The notes below the pieces were generated by a model. The model ran no database searches. It had not been told where the DNA came from and saw only the letters and a list, made by a program, of their open reading frames with translations. A stretch of DNA of 30,200 nt from Haplomitrium mnioides (lineage: Eukaryota; Marchantiophyta; Haplomitriopsida; Calobryales): positions 1 to 30,200 of the forward strand of contig JBNGIS010017825.1 of assembly GCA_049999725.1 (NCBI GenBank), written 5' to 3'. Numbering within the stretch: position 1 is the first letter of the stretch; every line of letters starts with the position of its first letter. Position numbers and translations under genes: made by a program. Of the stretch, positions 9,691 to 19,304 are shown one piece after another.

Positions 9691-10786
9691 ATGGCCAACC
9701 CAGTACCACCTTTTGGGCTTTGAGGAAGATTCAAATATAGGTCCTTCAAGGGACGCCCGAAGGATGACCCAGATGCATGGTTGGACGACCTTGAAAACAC
9801 TACAGCTGTGAATGAGGAAGCCCATGTGAAGATTGGAATCATGCCTGTAGTCTTGAAGGGAGAAACCCAACCCTGATATAAGGATTTGCTGGATAATATC
9901 AAACGAGACTGGCACGCATTCAAGGAGGCCTTCATAGTAGAGTTCCGTGGGATCAGAGAAGAGACTGAGGCATTGATCAAGATAGGTCAGCTCAAGATGA
10001 AGAAAAAGAAGTCTATGAGGAAATTCCTCCAACGGTTCAAGAAGGTGGCGAGGAAGTTGAACCCGCCAGCCACTGACGGGATGCTCACAGCATGGTTCAT
10101 GGCTGCTCTACCCAGAGGGATTGGGACCTGGGTAAGACAAGCAGATCCACATACTCTGGAGGAGGATGTCAATTTAGCACGGTCCCATGTGAAGGCTTCC
10201 CTCACCAGTTCACGTAGAAAGGCACGGGCCAAATACGACTTTGATAATTCTTCGGACAGTGACGAGGAAACCGATCAGAGTTCCGAATCCTCCTCGGAAA
10301 GCGAGAATGAGTCGAGTAGCAGCAGCTCAGAGGAGGACTGGTCATCCAAGAAGAAGAAGAAGAAGAAGAAGGAGCACAGGAAGAAGAAACCAGCCAAGGA
10401 GGTGTATCATCGCAAGGGGTCCAGCAAGGGGAGGTACAAGAAAACTTAACCCGAACCCTAGGCTAGCAGGAACCCAAGGGGGAGGGATTGAATTGATGAG
10501 TTGAGCGCCAAGCTGGAGGCGATGAACATCCTCTTGGCAAGAATCAAGCCGGAGGGAAGGCCCCTACCAACCAGAAGAGCTGGTGTTTGGTGCATTAGGT
10601 GCAAGCAGCACGAGCATTCCCCATAGGAGTGTCCAAATGACACAAATGTTGTGCATTATGTAAGGGAGGAGCAGCAAGACCAGGTGAGGAAGCAGTTGGA
10701 GGCTTTGGAGGCTCTGGAACAAGAGTAGGCAGAAGACGAGACCCTCAAGGAAGTCAGGAAGCAGCATGGAGGGATCCATAAGGTGT
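9691..10786 (+). pseudogene. Gypsy-2 gag
   Basis: The best start is the ATG at 9691 (MANPVPPFGL). The capsid-like region has SFKGRPKDDPDAWLDDLE, WHAFKEAFIVEFRGI, MRKFLQRFKKVARKLNP and WVRQADPHTLEEDVNLARSH. A Ser/Glu tract then a Lys tract follow (about 10240-10400). A CCHC knuckle comes next (CIRCKQHEHSP-stop-EC, near 10592-10632). Stops in the same frame: TGA 9721, TGA 9874, TAA 10447, TAG 10459, TGA 10489, TAG 10624, TAG 10726 and TAA 10786. No frameshift is needed. The matching gypsy-1 gag has the same order of parts. Confidence 0.88.
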
Positions 10787-11712
10787 AAGAGAAGATTGCA
10801 GCTGCGGAACAGGGGGCGAAGCCCAGCCCCTACAACATTCAAGCGGACATAAGCAATTTTCCTATCACGGCCACAGTAGGCCAACTCTTCAAGGATAGCC
10901 CATTGTATTGGAGACAACTCCGTGAATTGTTGATGGGTGCAAAGAGGAGGAAGAGGCTACCCAAGGTGGGAGCTCCAGCAGATCTGCAACTAATCTGTGA
11001 AGACAAGGGGGCCCCGGAGATCGACATCCAGATCGTGGGGTGCACACTGTCTTTAGTGCCCGTAGATGGAGGGGAAGGAGTCAACATTATGGTGGAGGAG
11101 ACAGCGCACAAGCTGGGATTCACGGAATTCCAGCCTACAGCCAGGATCATGAGGCTGGCGGATGGGTCATGAGTAAAGCCACTAGGCTCTCTTCTTCAAA
11201 TTCCAACATTCATAGAAGGGAAAGAGTTCAAATTGAATTATCTGGTAATGCGACTCGCCAGAGCTACTCCTTACCCAGTGTTGATAGGAAGGTCGTGGCT
11301 GTATGGGGCCAGAGTAATACACAACTGGGGGAACTCTACATTGGTGTTTGGCCCCGACAAAACGACGGTGCACTATGGTCCAGTACCTCACTTGGGGGAA
11401 ACGTAGTCTGAAGTAGGGTACAACAGTGTGTGGTCCGAGGAAGAGAACGATTCAGAGTACCACTACTGGGTGCAATTGGTGAGTGAAGCGACAGAGGAGG
11501 ATCTGTTGGAGAAGGGTGTGGTGTCTGTCCACCAAAGCGAATTATCCATCTGCGATGGACCAGAGAACCAGTGGAGGGAATCATCGGGAGATGGGGCCAC
11601 GGGTGAGGACACCAGGATCCAAAGAGAAGGCAGGTCCAAAGTGTCTCATCGGAAGAAGAAAGCGGACACAGAGAGGTCCGAAGAAGCTCATCGAGAGGCA
11701 AGCGGAGTTTGA
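10787..11712 (+). pseudogene. Gypsy-2 aspartic protease and C-terminal tail
   Basis: The same frame as gag. IDIQIVGCTLSLVPVDGGEG (near 11020-11079), then VNIMVEE and LADGS, gives the retropepsin active site, with D-G-G as in gypsy-1. After TGA 11170 the frame continues with YPVLIGRSWLYGARVIHNWG, the C-terminal half of the protease. TAG 11404 may be the natural end or a mutation. A charged tail runs on to TGA 11710 with no recognisable RT or integrase motif. Confidence 0.85.
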
Positions 11713-11990
11713 CTGGCTACTCTTATGCCACCAAGGGGCACTTCGACAAATTGAAGAGGTATGAGGATCAAGAGAAAAACGAGGGCCCAACTGGGACCCT
11801 ATCAAGGGTGTCTAGCCATCGCAGGTAAGTTGTATGTGGGTGTGTGCATGTGAGTTTTGTGGGGGGTGTTTCATGGGGTTGTTTTGCAGGAGTAACAGAA
11901 TTCGAGCCAGCGACTAGCAGCAGAGGCACCAAAAAATTGAGGTAGAAGAAGTGTGTTCGCGGGGGCGCTTCACACTTCAAGGGGGAGTCA
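11713..11990 (+). promoter_or_regulatory. Gypsy-2 3' untranslated stretch with polypurine tract
   Basis: No coding signal. It ends with AAGGGGGAG (about 11979-11987) then TCA, just before the 3' LTR: the polypurine tract. Confidence 0.8.
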
Positions 11991-14441
11991 TGTCAGCCGG
12001 TGGTCTGGAGCACTCAAGTAGAATTCAAGAAATTGGGAGCATCAGCAACACAATAACCCTTGGCATGTGTGAAGACCTCTCAAGAGCTACGGATTACCCT
12101 CAAACCACTACTAAGAGTAGGGCGTATGAGTCTTGGGGGGGAAATAGGATCATGGCGAAAGAGATGAGGAGGGAAACGGGATTGCCAGCCAGAGGAAGGG
12201 CCACCTTTCAAAATTCAAAGCAGGCCAATGAGAATCCGTGGGCCTCAAGAGGATGCAGGGATCGGAGCCTGGGGAGAAGGAAGAGAGCGGCCACTTATGG
12301 CAAAGCGATCGCAAGAGGAGGAAGAACGGATCCACAACGACAAAATCCGAAGGCACTCCGAAGAAAGTCAGATCACGGGTAGATCCTACAACGGCCATAA
12401 TTTGAGAAGCAAGGATCATGGATGAAAATGAGAAGGTGAGATCGGCATGAGGGCAAGCAAGGCCAAGGAAGAGGGACGCCTCAATCCAAGCAGGAGCGCG
12501 CCCTGCAAGGGTCGATCGAACTCTCCCATTCAAGTCTGCGAATCCTAGCAGAAATGTGGAGTCCACGGAAGGCCCTACGAGATTCCACAGAAACATGGCG
12601 TCTCCAGAGCATTTTGCGGGATTCTATGGATGACGTGACGGCACCAGGAAGCCCAAGAATCTGCGAAAATGCGCCTCCCTAAGTGGGGATCCCACTTAGC
12701 GGGGTTCCAATCCGTCTTACAACGTAGGGACCCCAGTTAAGAGGGATCCGCGAAGAACCCAATTGGGGAGCAAGCAGGAGGACCCGGAACAACGACATAT
12801 CATGGGTCTGGCCAAAGGAAAACGGAGAGTGCCGGAAGGATGATACATCGGAGATCCGAGCGGAAGAGAAGCGGAGAAGCCAAATGGACGACTTAGCGTG
12901 GATCCGTCAAGAGGAAAAACATAAGAGAGCCGAAAGGGGGACAAATCACCGAACGGGCCAAATAAGAGCGAGTGAAGGTGAAAAGACGACTTGTCGACAA
13001 TCTGGTTCAACGAGGCGCATCAGTGGTGAAACGGTGATCCATCACAAACCGTCCAACGAGAAGAATGCTGAGCTAGAAGGGCAATATGGCGCCGATCCGG
13101 TTGGGGGAAACGAGAGGTACGCCAAAAAGACGATCTATCGGTGAATCGGGTGGCAAGATGAGGGCAGCCGAAAAATCAAGATAACGCCGGTGCGACCGAC
13201 GGAGGAGCAAGCGGCGCCGAAAGGGTGACTCTTCACATCTTTGATATGACCAAGGGAGAAAGTTCGACGGGGTACGGCCGGCGTCCAAAAGTTTGAGAGG
13301 GGAGAACGGTCCGAAAGAGCCTTGTAGTTCTTATATCAAGCTTTCGGAAATGTTAACCTCGGGCGTGCGCATAGTTCTTACTTCGAAGGTACGACGAAAC
13401 TGCAACATCGGCACAGCTCTTATTCGACGAGCAGGGTAAGTCCACAGCGGCTCTTCGGATAATGTGGCGAGCGTAGGGAGTCCGCGGAAGGGCTTCAGAA
13501 ATGTGGCGCGCTGAGAAGCTTGGTAGGTCTTCCGATAGTTAACTTTGGAAGAAGGGTCCGCGCGACGGTCTACCTACCTCTTTGCGGGGCGGCGTCGGAC
13601 GGCGTTTTTTGGAGGACATGGTGACTCCAGGGACCTTGAAGCAACTCACGGGACACGCGGCACAAGGAGAAGAGTTCATCGGACCTCGAGAAATATGTGG
13701 GTCAACTACGGAAGGAGCGATTAGCGCGACGGTCAGCCTACCCCATTGTGGAGCGACGTCGGATGGCGGGTCAAGAGAGGGCGTGGCGCGCGAAGAGTGA
13801 AGTGGGATCTACGGGGGAATCTGTGGAGATTTCGTAGACTGGGTTCCGTGGGGCCCTTTGGAACTCGGTTTCGAAGAACCTCTTTGGACTTGGTTCTGCA
13901 GGAATCTGTAGAATCTCTTCCCGCAAGATTCCTCAGACTCCTTGTGAGATTACCATTGTACTTGTCTTTCTCAATCAATTGAAGGGACACGCGGCTCGAT
14001 TTCCTTTTCTGAGGTAACTGGATTAACTAACGAGGAAGCCACGCGTCGCATTCTCCCACTTTGAGCTCAACAAGCATAACGACCTTCTCTTCGGATCGGG
14101 CTCGGAGGATCAGCGCTTGCGGGGGGTATACATTGTTGGCCTTTGAATTCTTGGGGGTTGATGCACGGGCGATTGCGAGGCGCGACAATGATGCGATACC
14201 AAGGAATCGCCCATGGTAAGGCATGGGTGAGGAATCAGTGAGGAGCTACGTGAAGCGGGGGTTTTAAAGTGAGAGAGAGTGGTGTGTTACAGGCTAGAAA
14301 GGAAAGGGAGAATCCTTAGAGCCTGAAAGTGGTAACTGGCAAGGGGCCATCTCAGAAAAGAACCTAAAAGCCCGTAAACTTTCCTCCCATGCGCTCAAAG
14401 CGGGACCTGAAAAGGTTAAAGCCCGGAACAGGGGAGCGACA
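11991..14441 (+). repeat. Gypsy-2 3' LTR (2451 bp, internally deleted)
   Basis: Starts TGTCAGCCGG after a polypurine tract and ends GGGGAGCGACA. It keeps the GC-rich U3 segment lost from the 5' LTR but lacks the promoter-side segment. No gene is visible in it; open frames are chance. An undeleted LTR would be about 3.46 kb. Confidence 0.93.
13551..13768 (+). repeat. Short direct duplication inside the gypsy-2 3' LTR
   Basis: A segment of about 55 bp (GCGCGACGGTC, then a CTAC stretch, then GCGTCGGACGGCG) at 13551-13606 recurs with changes at 13709-13768, about 158 bp apart. Confidence 0.6.
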
Positions 14442-14446
14442 GATGC
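14442..14446. other. Right target-site duplication of gypsy-2 (GATGC)
   Basis: GATGC just after the 3' LTR end; removing the element restores the copia integrase frame. Confidence 0.93.
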
Positions 14447-15545
14447 ATATGTGGCAAGGAAGCCACTTGAGGTGGTACATTCAGATGTGTTGGATCCAAC
14501 AAAAATAGGTTCCATTGGAGGGTGTACATACTATGTGACCTTCATTGATGATTACTCCAGGAAAATCTGGATCTATTTCATGAAGCAAAAGAGTGAAGTG
14601 TTTGATCACTTCAAACATTTTAGAGCTATGGTGGAAAAAGAGAAGGGGTAGCAAATCAAGTGCCTGAGAGCAGATGGTGGAGGAGAATATTTCTCCACAA
14701 AATTCTGCACCTACCTACAAAGAGAAGGGATTAAAAGGCAGCAGACATGCAGGTATACACCTCAACAAAATGGAGTTGCTGAGAGGAAGAACCGACACAT
14801 AGCAGAGGTGGCAAAAGCATTGATGAATGAGAAGAATATGCCACACTATTATTGGGCAGAAGCAGTGTCTACTGTTGTTTATACTATGAATAGAACGCTT
14901 ACAGCTGCAATTCATGGCATGACGCCAAAAGAGAAGTTTACAGAGAGACGCCCAGACATTTCACACTTAAAAGTGTTTGGTTGTATTGCTTATGTCCATA
15001 TACCAATTGAGACACGCAGCAAGTTAGATCCAAAAGCTGAAAAATATGTCTTCATTGGGTATTCGAATGAGTAGAAAGGGTACAGGTGCTATTGTCCTAC
15101 TACACGCATGCTAAGGGTGAGTAGAGATGTAGTATTTGATGAGTTAAGTACTTGGTACGGGCAGAAATCGGTTGATGACACAAGTGAGACAAATGGAAAG
15201 CAAGTTGTGTCAGAACCAACTCAGCAAACGCAAGTATTGAGTGGACCATATGGTGAAGGCAGCACCAGTGGCAGCACTAGTACATGGCAAGGAAGGCTGC
15301 GCAGGAATTTGGAGCAGTATACTCCAAATAACTCTCAATCTGAAATGTCTCTAGGAGAAGGAGGTAGTGGTGATTCTGAAAATCTGGATGAAGAACTAAG
15401 ATTACTCTCAACCTCAACATCAAGCCAAAAACAAAAGGAGCAGCAGGTACAAAGCATACCTTTGCGCAGAAGTGACAGGGTGAAGTACCATGTAGACATG
15501 TTGATACACAAAGGAGCATTCACAGCACATCATGCATATATGGTT
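14442..15545 (+). pseudogene. Copia integrase core and integrase-RT linker
   Basis: Continues the polyprotein cut at 7694. Core motifs in order: EVVHSDV (first Asp), DDYSRKIWIYF, LRADGGGEYFS (second Asp, near 14670; the usual form is RTDNGGEY) and QQNGVAERKNRHIAEV (catalytic Glu, near 14765). These are the three acidic residues that cut and join DNA. LKVFGCIAYVHIP and YVFIGYSNE close the domain, then a Ser/Gln-rich linker from about 15100. Stops are TAG 14649 and TAG 15072, and TAA 15546 just after. The frame does not change. Confidence 0.93.
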
Positions 15546-17070
15546 TAAGTAATCACTCAGAAAGAACCTGTCATATTTGAGGATCCTATAGGAGATAAGA
15601 GATGAGAAGCTGCAATGGTAGAAGAGATGGAAGCTCTTCAGAAAAACCAGACTTGGGAGCTGGTCGATTTACCCAAAGGGAAGAAAGCAATTAGATGTAA
15701 ATGGGTCTACAAGTTGAAGAGGAGTGAAGATGGCAACATAAGCAGATTTAAGGCCAGGTTAGTGGCCAAGGGGTATGCCTAGACTCATGGGAGAGACTAT
15801 GAGGAGACCTTCAGCCCTGTAGCAAGAATGACAACCGTTCGGGTAGTTATAGCACTAGCTGCACTGAAAAAGTGGACTTTGCAACAAATGGATGTAAAAA
15901 ATGCATTTATGCATGGGGAGCTTGAAGAGGAGGTGTACATGGTACAGCCACCTGGTTTTGTTGATTTGGAGCATTCAGATCAGGTATGCAAGCTGAAGAA
16001 GGCACTGTATGGGTTGAAGCAAACACCTCAAGCATGGTCTAACAAGATAGGCGAATATCTTGTTTTGGTGGGCTTCAAGGTGTTAGAGGCTGATTATTCT
16101 CTATATGTAAGGAAAACAGAGAAAGGTATGATGCTCATTTTGATCTGTGTAGATGATTTGATTATGACAGAAAGGAGTGAGCAAGATATTGCTGAAGTGA
16201 AGAAATTGCTGCAACAAAAGTTTGACATGAAGGATCTTGGTGAGTTACGACATTTCCTTGGAATTGAGGTGATTAAAACAGAGCAGGGAATATGGATGAT
16301 CCAGAGGCAGTATGCCTTGGATATGGTGGCCAAATACGGCATGACAGGTTGCAAACCGATTGCAACTCCCTTAGATCAGAATACAAAAATGATTGGTCAT
16401 GAAGGAGAGTTGATTGAGGATCCAACAGGGTTCAGACAAATGGTAGGCAGCCTGATTTACATTACCATCACCAGACCAGATCTAAGTTATGTTGTAGGTC
16501 TAGTAAGTCAATTTATGCAAGAACCAAGGAAGCAGCATTTGGATGTAGTGCCCAGAATTTTTCGGTACGTAAAAACTACACTTCAGTATGGGCTGTTTTA
16601 TGACAGCAACAACAAATTTGAGCTTTTTGGTTTCACAGATGCAGATTGGGCAGGAAGTGCCAGTGATAGGAGGTCCACTAGTGGCTTTTTTTTTTCATTT
16701 GGAAAAGCTGGAATTGCTTGGAGCAGCAAAAAGCAACCTACAATTGCTTTATCGAGTACGGAGGTTGAATACAGGGGGCAGCCATGGCCACCTATGAGGT
16801 AATGTGGTTACTGAAATTATTACAGGATTTGGATGTTAGAGTGGAGGAACCAGTGAAGGTTCATTGTGACAATATTAGCAGTATTCAATTGACTAACAAT
16901 CATGTTTTTCATGCACGTTCAAAGCACATTGACGTGCATTATCATTTTGTGAGAGAGAAAGTGTTGGTAGGGTGATTGATCTGCTGTACATCAGCACTGA
17001 AGGATAGGTTGCTGATATTTTTACGAAGGCGTTGGGCGCCAAAAAGTTGCAGAAATTCAGACGACAACTT
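15546..17070 (+). pseudogene. Copia reverse transcriptase and RNase H
   Basis: RT motifs: KWVYKLKRSEDG, RFKARLVAKGYA, YEETFSPVARM, QQMDVKNAFMHGELEEEVYM (catalytic Asp), LKKALYGLKQTPQAW, then ICVDDLIMT (near 16141-16170), the YVDD box with Cys for Tyr. RNase H: GFTDADWAGSASDRRSTSG, WSSKKQPTIALSSTEVEY, then VHCDNISSIQL, HIDVHYHFVREKV and VADIFTKALG. Stops at 15546, 15603 and 15780. A one-base deletion near 16780 moves the second half of RNase H to another frame, and a second shift near 16970 precedes the C-terminal tail. Confidence 0.95.
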
Positions 17071-17089
17071 GGTGTACAGATGTTGAGCT

Positions 17090-17099
17090 CGAGGGGGAG
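17090..17099 (+). promoter_or_regulatory. Copia polypurine tract
   Basis: CGAGGGGGAG directly precedes the 3' LTR; it would prime plus-strand DNA synthesis. Confidence 0.9.
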
Positions 17100-17317
17100 T
17101 GTTGAAATGTCAAGCTCTAATAGGCTGCCAGGCTGAGCTAGCAGCCCCCTAAGTTTAGTTTGGGTTTGTAATTTATATGGGGCAAATTGGAGTTGCAAGA
17201 GTGCACTCCTCCTTTGTTGTATTATTGAGGTTGTTCGAGCCATCTATGAATATATAGAGAATTTCTCCATCCCTTGAGTGTATGTGATTTTGTGAGTTGT
17301 GCGCAGTGATTTTGACA
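17100..17317 (+). repeat. Copia 3' LTR
   Basis: 218 bp, the same length as the 5' copy, about 93% identical by eye with no indels. Confidence 0.97.
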
Positions 17318-17322
17318 TAGTA
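17318..17322. other. Right target-site duplication of the copia element (TAGTA)
   Basis: TAGTA directly after the 3' LTR, matching 4397-4401. Removing the element and one copy rejoins the gypsy-1 RT in frame. Confidence 0.95.
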
Positions 17323-18442
17323 GGCCTTCTAACTTCCTTTATAATTTTCACTTTGTCCACATCTACTGCGATACCATCCTTGGAAACTCTATATCCCAAT
17401 AATAATCCTTCATTCATCGCAATAAAACTTTTCTCAGGATGTAGTCCTAACTGACCCCATCTGCATTTCTCAAACGCCTTTCTTAGATGACTAGGATGAT
17501 CCTCCTTAAAGTTTGATCCATACATACAAAAGTCATCTAGAAATATTTCTATGAAATCCCTCAAATATGGTTTAAAATTTTGTGTCATTGCTCTTTGAAA
17601 AGTAGCTAGGGCATTACAAAGCCCAAAAGGCATTACATTATAAGCATACATTCCCCAATCTGTAGCGAAGGTAGTTTTCGGTCTATCTTCAAGATGGATA
17701 CTCACCTGGTTGTAACCAAAGAATCCATCTAGAAATGTATAACATTCTGCTCCTGGCACGTGATTTAGGATAACATCATTAAATGGTAAAGGATAAAATC
17801 CTTTTTAGTGGCCTGATTTAATCTCCTAAAATCCTGGCACACTCTAATCTTCATATTCTTCTTCATGACTATCACTATTGGCGACACCCATTCACTATAA
17901 GGTACTGCATAAATAAAGTTGGCAGCCAATAGTTTGTCCAACTCTTCTTTAACTAGCAAAGAGTATTTGGGGTTCAGGCGGTACTGTCTCTGTCTGATCG
18001 GCACAGCACCCTCCTTTAGATAAATCCTATGCTCGCAAAGTTCTGCCGGTATTCCCTTTAAATCCTTGTATGACCAAGCAAACAAATCTTGAAATTCTAC
18101 CAAAAGCGCTTTATAAACTTGTCTTTCTTCCTCATCTATTTCATTACAGAGAAATAGCACCTTTTTAGGATCCCTTGGACTTACTTGTATCGCACTATAT
18201 TGTTGTTCTCTTACCACATTATGCGTTGTAACCTGCTCCATAATCAGCTTAGGTACTTTCTCCCCTTCACCTGCATATAATGCAAACATATCCAAGTTGC
18301 TTCCTTTTCCATCACTGCATAAACTCCATTTAATAAATTGTTCATCAGTCCAACCAGAAAAAGTAGGATTACAAACAACTAGTTCCTCACAATACTCTTT
18401 TGTTAAATGACCAATTGGCGTATCGTCCTCCTGTAACCACAA
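17323..18442 (-). pseudogene. Gypsy-1 pol, proximal part: reverse transcriptase palm and fingers
   Basis: The minus-strand translation shows the RT entry region (EGAVPIRQRQYRLNP, ELDKLLAANFIY, SEWVSPIVIVMKK, RVCQDFRRLN). It continues with YTFLDGFFGYNQV, NVMPFGLCNALATFQRAM and FLDDFCMYG. The two catalytic aspartates of the Y/F-x-DD box are kept, but FLDD replaces the usual YMDD. A frameshift near 17795 separates the two halves. The reading frame then runs to EVRRPT at 17323, where the copia 3' LTR and its target duplication begin. The thumb continues at 4401 downward in the same frame. The region upstream of the RT (about 18440-18300) is weakly conserved spacer. Confidence 0.9.
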
Positions 18443-18559
18443 TTATGGGTTCTGATCAGCTTCCTCTTCAGACTCTAAAACAGACCCGTCATATTCTCCA
18501 GACTGCCATGAGGTATACTCCTCTACTGTCTGAGTTTCTCCTTGATATGGACGTTCTCC

Positions 18560-18961
18560 CTATGATAGCATTGCCTTGGGTTTAGTTCCAAACCGGATCT
18601 CTCTTTTTCCCCAATCTTCTACTACTTTGGCTTGATACAGCCAAGGTTGTCCTAATAATAAAAGATATGCCAACTTTGATTCACGGTTTATGACTGTGTA
18701 ATCTAAAACAAACTCTTTCCCTCCAATCACAGTCTTAACTCCCCTCAACACTCCTTCAGGAATCAGTCTCCTCTGATCTGCCAATCTTAACACTTGAGGT
18801 GTTTTGTCCAGGTGACTGAATCCCAATGCTTTCATGGTTTCCAGCACCATAATGTTCTTCCCTGATCCACCATCGATTGGTACATTCGCTACATTACATC
18901 CTCTTATTTGGATTTCTACTTTTGGAACTCCATACTCTAGCACCTCCTCTTGAACAATTCA
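18560..18961 (-). pseudogene. Gypsy-1 retroviral-type aspartic protease
   Basis: The segment VPIDGGSGKNIM (near 18880) fills the place of the catalytic D-T/S-G box. The rest fits a retropepsin: LADQ near 18780, then LLLGQPWLYQAKVVEDWG near 18640, the second hydrophobic-Gly element. The active site reads D-G-G instead of D-S/T-G, a variant shared with gypsy-2 in this window and, from general knowledge, seen in several plant gypsy lineages. It lies between the gag zinc knuckles and the RT but in a different frame from gag, so at least one frameshift separates them. A stop lies just upstream (near 18960). Confidence 0.85.
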
Positions 18962-19304
18962 TGTTGGCAAAAACGACACAGGGACTGACACCTTAGGTAG
19001 TTTATACCTTCTCTTCTTTGCGTTGGTTAACATTCTTAACTTTTTCCTGTGGTGCAGAAATTCTTAATATTTGCCTCACTATCACATTGGCTGGCATCCT
19101 CTATACATCCAAAGCCGCATTATAATCCAAATCTAATTCATCCACTTTTACTCCTTCGAAAGGTAAGCCAGATCCATCTTTCCTAAAAGGATCATGCTTG
19201 ATTCTCTCCTCTTCCCTTTCTCTTTGTTTTTCCAATCTATTTTCTTGGTCCTTTTTCTCTTGAAGTTCTTTCTGCAACTCTCTAAAACCCTCCTTTGAGA
19301 TATC
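18962..19304 (-). pseudogene. Gypsy-1 gag-protease linker
   Basis: Charged, Glu/Lys/Arg-rich linker on the minus strand (LQEKKDQENRLEKQRERE near 19240) between the last zinc knuckle and the protease, with at least two stop codons. No separate domain is recognised. Confidence 0.5.

Larger units (their letters stand above)
7695..14441 (+). mobile_element. Gypsy-2: gag-protease-only Ty3/gypsy element nested in copia
   Basis: Bounded by LTRs starting TGTCAGCCGG and ending GGAGCGACA, with GATGC duplicated on both sides. The internal region (9482-11990) is only about 2.5 kb. It holds gag and an aspartic protease, no RT, RNase H or integrase. This is the pattern of non-autonomous elements mobilised in trans (compare TR-GAG and LARD elements). 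Its gag and protease resemble gypsy-1, so a full relative could have supplied the enzymes. It is the youngest insertion in the nest. Confidence 0.93.
4402..17317 (+). mobile_element. Ty1/copia LTR retrotransposon, nested in gypsy-1 and itself interrupted
   Basis: It has two 218-bp LTRs (TG...CA), a TAGTA target duplication, a tRNA-iMet-type PBS and a polypurine tract. One coding region runs gag, protease, integrase, RT, RNase H; integrase before RT defines copia. Without gypsy-2 and its duplication (6,752 bp) the element is about 6.2 kb. The LTRs differ at about 15 of 218 positions by eye, 12 of them transitions. The coding frame has seven in-frame stops (TAA 6241, TAG 7009, TAG 14649, TAG 15072, TAA 15546, TGA 15603, TAG 15780) and two frameshifts (near 16780 and 16970), so it is inactive. 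Confidence 0.97.

Noticed and set aside
12150-13288. Several 70-150 codon frames on both strands in the gypsy-2 3' LTR
   Set aside because: GC-rich LTR sequence has few stops, and none of the frames shows a domain or is conserved in the 5' LTR, where this segment is deleted.
6241-15782. In-frame stops in the copia repaired by U-to-C RNA editing
   Set aside because: That editing is known from organelles of some land plants, not for nuclear transposons, and the frameshifts present would not be repaired by it.
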